Below are positions 1 through 12,198 of a stretch of 64,000 bases of DNA, in pieces; position 1 is the first letter of the stretch, and the number at the start of each line of letters is the position of its first letter. The notes under the pieces were generated by a model, which worked only from the letters and a program-made list of their open reading frames with translations, searched no databases and was not told where the DNA came from. The translations under genes and the position numbers were made by a program. Source of the stretch: Piezodorus guildinii (Eukaryota; Arthropoda; Insecta; Hemiptera; Pentatomidae); NCBI GenBank assembly GCA_023052935.1, contig CM041292.1, positions 116,246,936 to 116,310,935 on the forward strand, given 5' to 3'.

Positions 1-106
1 AATCAACTTGAAATTTTTTTTTTAATTTAAGTATAGTTAATAGTTTTTAAATAAATTTTAGCAGTCGGGGTAAGTGAAAGTCGTGTGTTGCCCGCACCAG
101 ATTTTT
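1..106 (+). repeat. End fragment of dispersed element family K
   Basis: Matches the end of the dispersed family seen at 2.9-5.1 kb, including the signature GGTAAGTGAAAGTCGTGTG followed by a CCGCACCAGATTTTTTA tail. The left part also resembles the copy at 23.5-23.6 kb. The element is cut by the window edge. Confidence 0.7.
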
Positions 107-599
107 TATTTTTATCACATTAAAAAATCGAAATATAAGGCATTATTCGTACAACTCAATTTAAACTGATTCTCTTAGAGAATAATTGTCGCGAAATGAA
201 TGATAATAAGAAAAAAATAGTTTTAGTTCACGCGCTCATTTTTCGAAAGAAATAAAAGTTCTATCCAAATACTAAAGCGCATATTCAGAAAAGGAACTAG
301 GAGCGGATCCAGAGGGTTTCTATTATTATCTTGAAATATTTTCTGATTGGGATGAAGATTGGGTTTGTGACGAATCTTTCTCGAGAAAAATGTTAATACA
401 GATAAAAATGGCAAAAAATATAAACCCAAATTTTCGGTTGAAGTTCTAATGACCTCTTAAATGATGGTTGTTCTGAACTATTGATTTTATTATTCGTTTT
501 AATCATAACTTGCGTTTCAATGACGTTTTAGAAATTAACTTATGATATGATCTCTAACGTAAGGCTTACAACATTGCAATGTAACATTAGTACATGATG

Positions 600-998
600 T
601 TATATGAGCCCCTCAAATTCGATCGTTGCACTTTCACAATACAAAGTTATAACTAACACAATAACTGATGTACCTGATGCACAAAAATTATGTGCAACCC
701 GTTCGAAAACTAGTATTATTTGCAGATATACTAGTGCGTACCAATGTTTCGTTAAGTTATGCAACAGGCAAATACGGGCAAAATATTGACCGCAATAAAA
801 ATAACTAATTTCATAGCAACCATAGATAGTAGGCATTAACTGTATAATAAAATTCACAGATATGAGAGACCAAGTCCATTGTAAGCCTACACGATCGTTC
901 AGTATTGCGGGTTCTGTATAGCCTGCCGTGTCCATTACTAACATAAATAGAATATTTATGAAAATCTGGTGGATATATAACCGAGATAAATAAAACAA
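600..998 (-). other. Unexplained open hydrophobic frame
   Basis: A 132-codon minus-strand frame without stops, rich in aromatic and aliphatic residues (for example LVYLQIILVFERVAH). A 61-codon frame is open on the opposite strand over 604-789. It might be a chemoreceptor-like exon or transposon debris; I see no decisive motif and no clear splice borders, so no function is assigned. Confidence 0.15.
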
Positions 999-1019
999 AA
1001 ATCAAGACTAAATAAATAA

Positions 1020-2600
1020 ATACTTCCTCTATGAATGAATGAAAAGTAATTTTTATTCTGGGCCACTTAGTCCCCTAAGAATAAAGTACAATGAACTTAA
1101 CAACTGAAATTGGTCTGGCTTCATTTATTGCATGATTGTATAATCAACTAGTAATTATAAAATAATATAAAGAAAAAATAAATAACAAATACAAATGAAA
1201 TAGATAACAAATTGAATGAATTTAGTTGTAGAGAGAGAAATCAAGATAAATAACATTTGTGCCGAAGATTGATTTTTAAGGAAGTGGATAACTTTACAGA
1301 GGGAGATGGGTAAAAACACAGTTGATAAAGTACTTTTCAAAGGAAGGGATCTATGAGAGGGTATACATAAATTGGTAGGTTCAGAGCTTGCGTTTAGGAT
1401 ATGCACAGAAGAGTGTGGAGTAAAGAAGACAAGAATATAGGAAGGTTTCCTGGTTTTTAAGGATTGGGATAAGAAGGTATCATGTAGGTATTTTCTTGGG
1501 GATTCAGGATAGAGCCACCCTAGAACAGAATACAAATGAAAAATGTGTGACTGGGGTGCTGCACATAAATATTATAAAGCTATTCATCAATATTTGCATT
1601 GCACTTGCCCCAAGTAGCAAAACTCAAAGCTAAAGTTTATTTTTAAAATAAAAAATATATTCACTTCTGCATAATATATGAACACTCATTCGAAAATGTT
1701 ACTTAATAATAATAAAACTTTATTCTGGGACTATTTCCCTTAAGAATAACAGAAATGAAAAGTATATATTGATATATATGTCTGGTCAAGAAAACAATAA
1801 AATTAATTTTTATTTACATATGTGCAAAAAAGATAAATTAAACACTACCTAGACTTATATACATTCATGTACAAACAGTATGGATAATAAATACACAAGA
1901 AAAAAAAAAAAAAAAAAAAGGAAAGAAAGAAGAGAAATCTCCTAAAGGCTACTGATAGGGTTGAGGGAATTATAAACAAAAAAAAACAAAAACAACTAAT
2001 TATTCCACACTGCTAGGGTTAGGGTAAAATAGATAATTATAACTTGTATTAAAATAAAAATAATTCAGTTGCAGATTCACATTTGTTGTGCATCTATTTG
2101 GGATGGCAAAAGATGTTGGAAAAGGTGAGATTTGAATGAGAGAAAGGAAGAAGCATGGCGAATATGAGAAGGTAGGGAATTCCAGAGGGTTGCAGAACAG
2201 ATATAAAAAGGAGTGATCAAAAGATTTAGTTCTATGGGTGGGTATGGTAGTAAAGGTCGGAATGGCGGGATCTAGTTTCGAGAGAGTGAACTGAGGATTT
2301 AAATTTAAGGATGCTGTGAATGTATGGAGGGTGTTGGGAGTTGGTTTGGTAAAGCCACTTCATTTCGCTGTATAAGTGGGTCACTGAAGACCTCTTCGAG
2401 GTGCCGAAGGTAAATCTTATAAACATGTTCATGACACGCTTGAGCCTGTCCTCGAGCACCTTCGGAGGCCACCATATACCACACAGCAATAATCGAAGTG
2501 AGGAAATATTAATGAGAAGACGAGAAGCTTACGGGTGGGAAGAGGGAGAAGATGCCGGGAGCAATGAAAACTTACTTGCTAATAATAATTAATTAATGTT
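1020..2600 (-). mobile_element. CR1/L2-like LINE 3' fragments
   Basis: The reverse strand of about 2080-2500 reads like the C-terminal reverse-transcriptase region of CR1/L2 LINEs (VLEDRLKRVMNMFIRFTFG, then SVTHLYSEMKWL) with frame breaks. A related piece lies at 38.84-39.31 kb. The 1155-1535 open frame on the same strand looks like LINE 3' sequence too. Poly-A runs and simple repeats are interspersed. Confidence 0.55.
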
Positions 2601-2616
2601 AATTTATTTTTTGTTT

Positions 2617-2682
<66 letters not shown>
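2617..2682. repeat. (TC)n(TA)n microsatellite
   Basis: A TC dinucleotide tract of about 24 bases runs directly into a TA tract of about 42 bases. Confidence 0.95.
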
Positions 2683-2687
<5 letters not shown>

Positions 2688-2924
2688 GATTAATATATAC
2701 CATTAGATTTAAGAATGAACTTGTATCCTACCTTCTCAGAACAAAGACTCTTAACTTCTAAACTATAATAATAATATAAAATCTTACAATATACAAACAA
2801 AATACTAAGTGAGGATGTAGCAATTCTTACATTGGATATTTCACCAAAACCATTTGCCATGTATTTTAAAAAAAAATTATTCTAGAAGAAAAAATGAATT
2901 TGTTATTGTTTTTTACTTTCACTT

Positions 2925-3768
2925 ACCTATATATGAAATATATATTAAGGGAAAGTATTGCGATAGTCAAAATTTTCGACGGAAATACACGTTTTAAGGT
3001 CTCCTCAGTCCAAATGACCAAGTCCCGCAAAAAGGTGTGTGTGATAACTCCCGGGCGAAAACGAAAAGTCCTATGAAACTGAAATTTCATATTTAAGACA
3101 ATTATACGTCCGAGATGCTACAGGATCTTTTTCATCAAAATCAGAAGACCGGAAGATCTACTTTATACTATGCATTTTGCACGTTTTTACGATTTTCTCA
3201 AAAACGGCTCTAACGATTTTGATTAAAGTTTTCATATCGATGTAAAATTTAATGAGCTTTAACATGATGTAGGTTTCATTCTGATTGAAATAGTCTTACA
3301 GGACTTAAATGCCGATAGTTTAAATTTTCTTCCTCTAAAGTATCTTTAATTTTGTACATTCGAAAAAATTAACCATTTCATGTTGTTGGCATTAATTAAA
3401 AACCGCTAAATATATAAGTTGGATGAATTTGATAATAAATTGAAAGAGAAAAGTGCAAAAGTATTTTTTAATGTAAATTTTGTTTTTTTAAAGATGAGTA
3501 CCGTATTATATATGTATAATATACCGTCGGAAAGATAAAAATTTAGGAAAAATAATATTTTATGCACAAAGTTGTAAAATGTAATGGAGAGTGATGAAAA
3601 GCGGATAAAATTAACTGATTGTTTTAGATAATAACAAAATAGATTATTTAATAATTAATTTAAGTAATTCTTTAAACTAATTTCATCTTTAACAGTATTT
3701 AAAAATTCTTAAATTGATTTTAACAAGCGTGGTAAGTGAAAGTCGTGTGTTGCGCGTACCAGATTTTT
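2925..3768 (+). repeat. Dispersed element family K, copy in forward orientation
   Basis: Begins around GGGAAAGTATTGCGATAG, carries a GTGTGTGTGATAACTCCCGG segment, and ends at GGTAAGTGAAAGTCGTGTG plus a poly-T-flanked tail. It aligns by eye in inverse orientation with 4125-5150. No long frame is present; the class is unknown (non-autonomous). Confidence 0.75.
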
Positions 3769-4124
3769 TAATGTTTGTTTTGCAAATTATATTATTTTAC
3801 TTAGTTAGTTTTTAATTTTATGTTTTCTAATGTATTTTTATTAAGGTTTGTAGCTGGTGATGTGATCTAAGTTAGATTATTTATTTTGTTCTTTTCAAGC
3901 TTTATATCTATCCACAAGGATTAAAATTAATACCACTGATTAATTTATATTGTTATATTACGGAGATTATGTTTTTATACTTGAGAAAAACTAAGTTTTC
4001 TATGCATTGCTTTGAAAAATGTGATATTACATTTTTTGCAGACTTTTTTTTTTCTCTTTATTTTTAAGTTCACAACTATTAATTATAAACAACCAGCGAA
4101 TGAGATCTGGAAAAAATGTGGTAC

Positions 4125-5150
4125 AGTAATAAAAATCTGGTGCGGGCAACACACGACTTTCACTTACCTCCATTTTTAAAATCAATGAAAGAATTTTCAA
4201 ATACAGTTAGAGATAAAATACGTGAAACTATTAAAGAATTAATTAAATTGAACTTATATAGAATCATCTGTTGTATTAAAAAATCTGGTGCGGGCAACAC
4301 ACGACTTTCACTTACGCCCTTTGTTAAAATCAATTAAAGCATTTTCAAATACAGTAAGAGATAAAAATTAGTGAAACTATTAAAGAATTAATTAAATTGA
4401 ATTTCTATAGAAACATGTGTTTTATTGAAAAATCTATTATATTATTATCTAAAACAATCACTTAGTTTTATCGGCTTTTATCTCTCTATTAACTTTTAAA
4501 AGCTTGTGTATGAGATGATATTTTTTCTGAAATCTTTAGCTTTTCAACGGTATATCATACACGTATATTACTGCTCTTATGTTCAAAAACGAAAAATTGC
4601 ATTAAAAAAATATTTTTTCTGTTTTCTCCTTTAGTTGGGTATCGAATTGATTCAATTTATATATTTAACAGTTTTTCATCAGCGTTAACAAGATAATCTA
4701 ATTATTATTATTGAATCAACAAAATTAAATTAAAGGTACTTTAGGGGAAGAAAATTTAAAATATCGGCATTTAAGCACGGTTAGACAATTTAATCAGAAT
4801 GAAACCTAAATTATATTAAAGCCCATTAAATTTTACATCGATATACCGAGTTTAAACAAAATCGTCGGAACCGTTTTTGAGAAAATCGGTAATAAGGTGT
4901 AATATGCAAGGTATAAAGTGGCTCTTCTGGTAAGCTCATTTTGATGAAAAAGGTTTTGTAACATCTCGGACGTATATTTGTCTTAAATATGAAATTTCAG
5001 TTTCATAGGACTTACCGTTTCCGCCCGGGAGTTACCACACAAACACAAACTTTTTGCGGAACTCAGGGGACCCTAAAATGTGTATTTCCGTTGAAAACTG
5101 GAATTCGAAAATTTTCACGATCGCAATACTTTCTCTTACTATATATATAG
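4125..5150 (-). repeat. Dispersed element family K, inverted partner copy
   Basis: Reverse-complement relative of the 2.9-3.8 kb copy, ending at CGCAATACTTTCTCTTACTA. The terminal signature CGGGCAACACACGACTTTCA occurs twice, about 150 bases apart, so the end was tandemly duplicated. A CA-rich segment (ACCACACAAACACAAAC) sits at the position where other copies carry CA microsatellites. Confidence 0.75.
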
Positions 5151-5229
5151 TAAAAAAGGCATGTCAGACATGAGAAAGAGAATTAACCAGTGGCTATTCT
5201 TCAGTCTTGTTTTTTTTTAATTTTTTTTA

Positions 5230-6950
5230 TTCGAGGTCTCTCATCCAACTCCTTTTCAGCCTTCTGCGGATATTGTTAGGCATATTTTCTGTAGCCATGT
5301 CTTGTATGAGTTTATTGGAATGTCTTTGAAGCTTGTGAACTTTTTCGTAGTGAGTCTGTATTTGTTCTTGGACTGTTGGCATGCGTAAGCCTTTGTGTTA
5401 TGTTATGTTGCTTACATGCAAGGGGGCTTGTGTGATTGTACTGAAAGTTTTGGCCTGAAATATCTGTAATTTTTGAATATGTATTTTGTTTTGTTTTTTT
5501 TGCGATTTTTGTGAAGCGTAAGTCCAAATTGGTTTTAGTAAGTAATTGAAGGTGTTGAGTTTTTGTCTGAGGTCTAATTTAGAGCACTGTCTTAGTAGAG
5601 AATATAGGAGTCGACATCGTTGGTTTAGGGTCTTTCTTTTTGCTGTGATGTGGGGTCTCCATGTCATCCTTCTGTCAAATGTTAGTCCTAGGTAGCATTC
5701 TCTGTCAGTTTGAGGGATGGGTTCATTTTCCAGATATACAGGGGGACAGGTTTCACGTCGAAGGGAGAATGTGATAGGTTGGGATTTGTTCTGGTTAAGT
5801 TTTATTTTCCAGTGTTAACAGCAGTCATGTAGTGTTTGTAGCTGGTTTTGTAAAGTAAAGGAGGCTTGAGTGGGATCTTGGTGTTTTGTAATAATAGTAG
5901 TGTAATCTGCATAAATGGCAGTTAGGGTGCCGTGAGTGTTGGGTATGTCGTGGGTGTAAGTTATGTAGAGAAGTGGTGTAAGAATTAATCCCTGGGGCAC
6001 TCAGGCATTGATTGGTCTGATAGATGACATTTCGGAGCCTTGCCGAACAGAGAAAAATCTTTCAGAGGGTAATGATTGCATAATGGAGGTAGTAGGTGGA
6101 AGGGAGTGCCATTTTGATTTTAAACAGTTTAAACCCTGGTGCCAGACCCAATCAAATAATTCTGAATACACATGCTGGCTAGTAAGTCGGTGAGTTAGGA
6201 GTTATTGTGCCTAATGAAAGCTCGTGGAGAGCAGTACTAAGATTTCTTCCCATTGAGGTACAGAGACGAGATTCCCACATTTGGTGTTTTGCATTGAAAT
6301 CCCCTCCTGCGATAAAACAACTTCCTAGGTGTTTGAAGAAGCTGCAAAACATGGGAGATGTCAACACATATCTCGGAGGACAATATACTGCAGCCAAGGT
6401 AATAGTATTGCGTTTTGTATATAGTGTAATACCAGTGGATTGAATGTCAGGGGTAATGGGTAATTGTATGGGGTCATGTTTCAAAGATGATTTTATAAAT
6501 ATTGCAGTACCACCATGAGCTGTCTGTCAGGATGGTCAGTTCTGTAAGTTTTGTAGCCCGAAATAAAAAAATTTGAACGGGGTGTAAGATGGGTTTCTGT
6601 TATAAGTGCTATGTCAGTCCATTTCTCATATCGGTATATGTCCAGTTCAGTCCTTTGTTAAGTCAGACCATTTGCATTCCATAGAATGATTGATAGGGAC
6701 CCTACAGTTGGTGATTTAGGGCGTTACGGTTAGGAAATAAGGCCTGAGTTATCATGGAAATTTGTAGCAGAAGTTTGTAAAGTGGCTGTGTGAGAGTGGT
6801 GAGGCTGTTTATTAAATTTGTGACCTGAGGGGAGTTATCAACTATAGGTGCCGACTGAGCATTATCCCTCCTCATACCTGGTTGCTGATGTGGTACAGAT
6901 TGAGCTACAGGAGTCAATGCAGGAGGTTGGGTTATGCAGACATGATTAGA
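5230..6950 (-). mobile_element. Jockey-like LINE, degenerate
   Basis: On the minus strand, from right to left: the end of an ORF1-like proline/glutamine-rich frame (6702-6917), the apurinic endonuclease (TITLAAVYCPPRY and FIAGGDFNAKHQMWES, 6179-6484), reverse-transcriptase motifs (MPQGLILTPLLYITYTHDIP and ADYTTII, near 5815-6000), and the C-terminal region (PHITAKRKTLNQRCRLLYSL, 5398-5667). The distance between endonuclease and RT is too short, so an internal deletion is likely. Stops and frameshifts make it inactive. Confidence 0.85.
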
Positions 6951-7209
6951 TATTAAGATAAATAATTGTCTAACATTAGTTTGTTATGACTAGACAAAAG
7001 TTAATCTGACTTATAGTCCTTTTTATTGTTTCACATCAATATAATTATAACATATGAACACTACATAAATACTTTATAGCTTAAATAAATGTCAGTGTCA
7101 ATACTTCAATTCAAACTGTTTAAAGACAAAAATGTTCAAATGAAAATAAGCATCTCTAGTTATTAATATTTTATCATAACAGATAAAATAAGTTGAAAGT
7201 TGAGAATCA

Positions 7210-7292
7210 CAGGAAGAAATTAGTCTGGATGGCAGTCAGTAAAAGAAACAATTAAATAGTTTTAACTTCTTTTAATTTCTTCCTGCAATAGA
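7210..7292 (+). repeat. Diverged fragment of the 12.2 kb palindrome family
   Basis: AGGAAGAAATTAGTCTGGAT with following GCAGTCA..AAACAA..AATAGTTTTAACT matches the outer part of the palindrome at 12199-12464, with many substitutions. Confidence 0.55.
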
Positions 7293-7734
7293 CCTAATCA
7301 TTAAATTATAATAAAAAGTATAATTCAGTTTAAAATAAAATCATATAAAAAAAGCTATAATTTATAAATCACCAATTCTTTGAATTCTGACTTCAAATAG
7401 TATGTAAAGATATCTATTTTAATTGCAAACTCTATTCTGACACAAACACATATTGTGTTGATAGCTAATGAAGTTTCTAAGTTAAATGAGACACTGGTTC
7501 TTTCACAAGCTATTATCATATTTTATGATCATAGTAGACATTAAATTGTTGTATTATGAATACAGTTTTAAATTTCAATAAACCTATAATAATAATAGTG
7601 TTTATTGGTAGAAAATAAATGAATCATAATCATCAGCTATAAAAATGAAAATATTAGACAAAAAAAGACATTCTGTCTACTTTGAAGTTAAGAATTGAAA
7701 AAACACGCCTAATTCATTCAAGTTGTGTTTTTAG

Positions 7735-9603
7735 GTATTTCTCAGCCGTGTTTGTCATACTCTTGGCAGCGGTAGTTGTCTATGGTTTTCCAAGTGGTGC
7801 CCCTCCTTCAGCTTGTATATCTATGATGCCTGGACATGGAATACCTCCTCAAAACAGCCCATGTCCATTTTACGTGATTCCAGAAAAATCTAATCTCAAA
7901 GGAGGTCAATCTATGAACATTACAATTCAAGGTATTTGAGTAATGTAATAAGAAATAGCTCTTTTGTGTAATTGTAATGTAAGAATAACAAAATTATGTG
8001 GTAAATTTAATTTCTGGTAATTTAATTTTTAACATTCATACTGTGAAAACAGGCCAAAATGATGAAACATTCAAAGGATACCTTCTTCAAGCTAGGGCTG
8101 ATGATACTCCAATAGGAACATTTTCTGTATCAGGCGATGAAGGGACAGTCATTGACTGTGGTGAAGGAAAAGAGGTAACTGTTCAAATAATATAATGACA
8201 ATTGTTAAGATAATTATAAGTTCTATTCTTATCGACTATGTGCCATGTAGCCTTGGACCATAACTTGACATAGATTAAAATTGTCCTCCTCATTTCATAT
8301 ATACTGCTTCTTAATATTTCCAATTTCTTAAATTCATTGATTATTTGCTGAAAAGCAGTAAGTTGAAACATATGGGGATGAGTTTTGCACAGACAGCACA
8401 TGCTTAAACCATTTCAGTGTTGATTTTTGATGATGCTATCCTCAAAAGCATGCATCCACGCACCCACACAAACACACACCCATACACACACACTTAACAA
8501 GAAAGAAGTTGGTTCCAGGTGCAGTCAATTAAATGGAAACTTAATTTATTTATGCCAATTCCAATTAAATATTTAATTCATTTTGGTCTGAATTTCAGGC
8601 CTTCTTCTGGGGCATTGAAGGAGGGAGATAGATCACAGCAATGATCGATTCTCTGGCCAGAAATTCAGGCTGAAACGTAGGCACAAATAAATATGTTTTC
8701 AATTAATTTGGTGCTTTGGTGGAATGAACCCAGAACCAACTTCTCTCCTACATAAACACGCAGTCTATTCTCTCCACACAATATATCTTTAACTTTTATA
8801 ATGATCCTCTTTTTTCAACATAAGGAACATATTTAACCTATAACAAAACTAGATATTCTCTATTGCATTCACCACTCATGATATTTTCGATTCAATACAA
8901 CCTGATCTTAGTTTTTAATTATGGCTATTAATTTTTCTTATGGTGGCTGCTATACCTTCCTCCATTGTTAATTATATAATATTATGAAATATATTACCAC
9001 ACCATGAGTATTACTAGATGATTATTTTTAATCCCGTTTACAGCCTTCATGGATTGATTCCTTTCATATATTCATAAAGACCCATACTTTAAACTGAATC
9101 CTTAAACTTCAAACTACAGTTCATTTTCTGAATGATAATTAATTTAATAATTAAAAATTTTAAAATGAATTGAATCATTTTCAGAATGCTGTTACCCATT
9201 CAAATCCCAATGACAAGAAGGAAGTAACAGTTACCTGGACTGCACCGGAGGGATTCAATGGACAAACTGTCATGTAGTAAGTTACCTCCTTATATTATAA
9301 CGTATATTTTCACAAAAGAGATTATTACATGATAATAACAAAAATATTACTAATTTTGTTTATCTCATTCAATGTTTAAGTATCTATCCAAAGCAAATAA
9401 ACTTTCCACAAGTAATCAATGTTTGTTCTAAATATAATACTTTGACAAACTGTTAGATCCTCTAATATTAAAGTTTTACCTTTCCTCCATCTTTTCATAT
9501 TTACTATATAATTGTATTTTTTTTTTTTTTCAGTCTCACCATTGTTAAAGATTTTCATACCTTTTGGGTTCAAGAAAAATCTGCACCTGTTATTATCTCC
9601 TGA
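7735..9603 (+). CDS. Reeler-domain putative defense protein, copy A (5' exon not found)
   Basis: Small secreted protein of the Reeler-domain family, called putative defense protein or Hdd11-like in insects; some relatives are linked to antibacterial nodulation. Coding exons seen: 7735-7931, 8053-8174, 9185-9276 and 9534-9603 (TGA stop), all with AG/GT borders and continuous phase. The first exon encodes a hydrophobic stretch (FVILLAAVVVYG), probably the signal-peptide core, then family blocks PGHGIPPQN, IDCGEGKE, KKEVTVTWTAPEGF and a C-terminal VKDFHTFWV. About 160 residues are visible, the usual size for the family. The starting ATG is not in this exon; the exon opens right after an acceptor (TTTTTAG), so a short upstream exon must carry it. 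It is roughly half identical to copy B at 29.5 kb, with the same intron positions and phases. It has an extra Cys (SPCPF) absent from copy B. The role in immunity is inferred from family only. Confidence 0.85.
8585..8710. repeat. Inverted-repeat fragment resembling a Penelope-type terminal repeat
   Basis: Lies in the last-but-two intron of Reeler A. It contains GAATTTCAGGCCTTCTTCTG and, 70 bases on, GCCAGAAATTCAGGC followed by TGAAACGTAGGCAC. This resembles the GAAACGT-containing repeats seen at 12.3, 41.6 and 49.6 kb. Identification is tentative. Confidence 0.35.
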
Positions 9604-10059
9604 AAAACTATCATCTTATACCAGCTATAACAAATGAAATGGTTTTAAAAAAATACATTTATGTACATAAAATATATTTATGATAAAATATATTTGTAAT
9701 TTTATGTGATTCAAACAATAATCTTGAAACCTTATGATTGTTCTGTACCAATGATAAATTCTGAAAAATTAAATATCACACAAAAAGCATTTAAACTATT
9801 ACAATAAGGATGAAATATGTACCCAATCGATTCTATAGATTTAATATTAATATTTCTAAAAGATAATTGAACAATTATCACTCATTGTATCAATAGTAGA
9901 TCATAGTAGACAAAATGTTTGATACAGTTTTAGTATATATTTCTAGATAAATTTCGAAAAAATCTAGATAAAAATTTTTTTTTTTTTTTTGCTGGCATAG
10001 AACAGCATTACGACCAAACAGGTCTTAGTAGTTTAGAAGTGGTATGATCAACACATGAG

Positions 10060-10880
10060 TTTATTTGCAAATGCAATGTTTAAAAGGCTGTTGGGATTCA
10101 TTAGCTCATTTCTTAATGGATAGTCAAGACGGTCAATACCAAAAAGTGTGTACTGTAGCCTTGAGAGACACACAGAGCCTTGAGATAAAGTTCAAGCTTA
10201 AATATGTGATAGTTGAGTTTAGAGTGTTCTGTATAGATAGCAGTTATTGTTTTTAAAGAGGACCTATACATAGTAAGTAATTACTTGTACTTGCCTCTAT
10301 TAATGCTGGAACCATATAAAAAGCATAGTGAGTGTTGCTGTCCTTTGTATAACCAAAGTGGTTTAAATTTAGTTAAGTAGGATTGTTTAATGGTCCTAAA
10401 GGCAGAGCTTAAGCTAATACCGCATTGGGGTTCTGGTGTTACAGGAATAATTACTGAGCATCTCCTGGCCAGTGAGTCAGGTTTTTCATTGCCCTAATTC
10501 CGGTGTGTCCAGGTACCCACTCAATCTATTGTTACAAGCAAGATTTGTAGGGGTTTGATTACATTCTTCAACAACCTTTGAGGTTGTTGTATGATTATTT
10601 AGTGCACCAAGTGCTACTTGGCTGTCAGTATAAATGGTGATTATTTTACCACTAACTTTATCAGCACTCAAATCAGAAGCACAATGGATGATAGTGAGTA
10701 ATTCAGCTTGAAAGACTGTTGTATTTTTGCCCCGTGGAATGGTAGCTCCGGCTTAAAATTAGTCTTTCCTCTAGAGGCTGTGCCATGAGTTGAGGTCTGG
10801 ATCCTCATATGGCAGGTAACCCGCTGCTATGGTGATCTCCCTATGATTATTGTTCCCTTTGGGATTGATTTTTGGAAATG
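10060..10880 (-). mobile_element. LINE fragment with RNase H domain
   Basis: The minus strand reads FQAELLTIIHCASDLSADK, then IITIYTDSQVALGALN and, after a frame change, WVPGHTGI. These are the RNase H blocks found at the C-terminus of I/R1/Loa-type LINEs. The copy is frameshifted and truncated. Confidence 0.75.
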
Positions 10881-11149
10881 CTAGATCTCTGGAACAGAAT
10901 TGCTAAATAGGCAGCAGTTTTAATTTCTTTTTGTATAAGATGCAGGCCCTTGGATTGCTGGTGGCAGAAATGATTTCATAGCCTCCCAGTTTCAAACCAG
11001 TGACCTGTAGATAAGGTTCTTGAATAATATTATGGTATCAATGTCCTTTAATATACTGCTGTAAAACACCATATATAGCAATGCAGTGGTGGAGATAGAT
11101 CTGAAGCAGTTTAGTGATCATTTTGTTAATCAGAAGAGAGGGTAGGGCT

Positions 11150-11560
11150 GCCAGGTTGCTGTGGCTAGGGTTCACCCTCAGATTTAGTTTTCACTGAGCC
11201 TTTAGGCTTGGCCCTGCCTCAAGACCAGTCCGAGTGCCTCAACCCGTTACGTCCTTTGAATGGTTCATCCATGGGAACAGTTTTCACTGTACCTTTGGAG
11301 GTCATCCCGCCTCCAAATTGCCCCATCATACCTCCCCACAAGCTTCGACAGGTTAACCCTGGGAGGGGACCAACCAGGGAACCCCTCCGGTGGCAGGGAA
11401 CCACCTACAGCTCCAAAGGCAGCTCTGACCTTCGGCTTCGTCCCATCCCCGCCTCTGATATGATGCCCATCTAAGAATGTTCGCTGTTGACGTCCATATT
11501 TATCTCCTTGAGAAGCTTGGAAACCGCCTCCACCTCATCTGCATCCTGTGGAGGCTCTCA
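11150..11560. other. GC-richer unassigned segment
   Basis: Noticeably richer in G and C than its surroundings, with overlapping open frames on both strands but no recognisable domain. It follows the LINE fragment and is probably untranslated or ORF1 sequence of another retrotransposon. Confidence 0.3.
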
Positions 11561-12198
11561 CTGCTCTAGAAAAGGCTCTTCGGTGTTTTTTTTTATTTGA
11601 GTATTCTAATTGTGACACTGTAGATGTCACAATTAACATTTTCTCAAAAATGACAAAAATGATTTTGATTAAAGTCACTACATTATTGTAAAATTAAATT
11701 GGCATTAATTTCAAGTGGGTTCCATTCTAATTTAAATAGTTGATAGAGCATAATGCCAATTTTTTTTAAATTTCTTCTTTGAAGTACATTTAATTTCTTT
11801 GATTAGAAATAATTAATCATTTCTGCTAGTTAGAAATGAAAATATGAATGATCAACTGAAGGAGAAAACAACAGAAATATTTTTCTTATTATGAAATATT
11901 ATTTTTTCTGCAAATAATAACAATATGATAATATATATCATAATAATATACCTTTCTAATGACAATGATTAGTAAATTTTGTCATAAATACAATATAATT
12001 ATTTTTTCAACTTTGTGTTTATTTAAAACTTGATTTCAAGAGGGGAGGTAGGTGAATGGTGTGAATTGTGTTCACCAGATTTTTTAATATTGATACGAAT
12101 ACAGTGTATATTAAAAATGCAACTTTCTCCATTAAAGGATTTGAATCTATGCCATAATGCTGTAATTTACTTTAAATTTAATATATATTTTTTTTAAT

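Noticed and set aside
4116..4337. 73-codon frame
   Set aside because: Lies entirely in repeat family K and encodes its repeated end.
2925..5150. Head-to-head K copies read as one large inverted-repeat transposon
   Set aside because: Single K copies occur elsewhere without a partner, so the pair is better explained as two separate insertions or a local inversion.
11208..11474. 88-codon plus-strand proline-rich frame
   Set aside because: Overlaps open frames on both strands in a GC-richer retroelement-like segment; no domain recognised.
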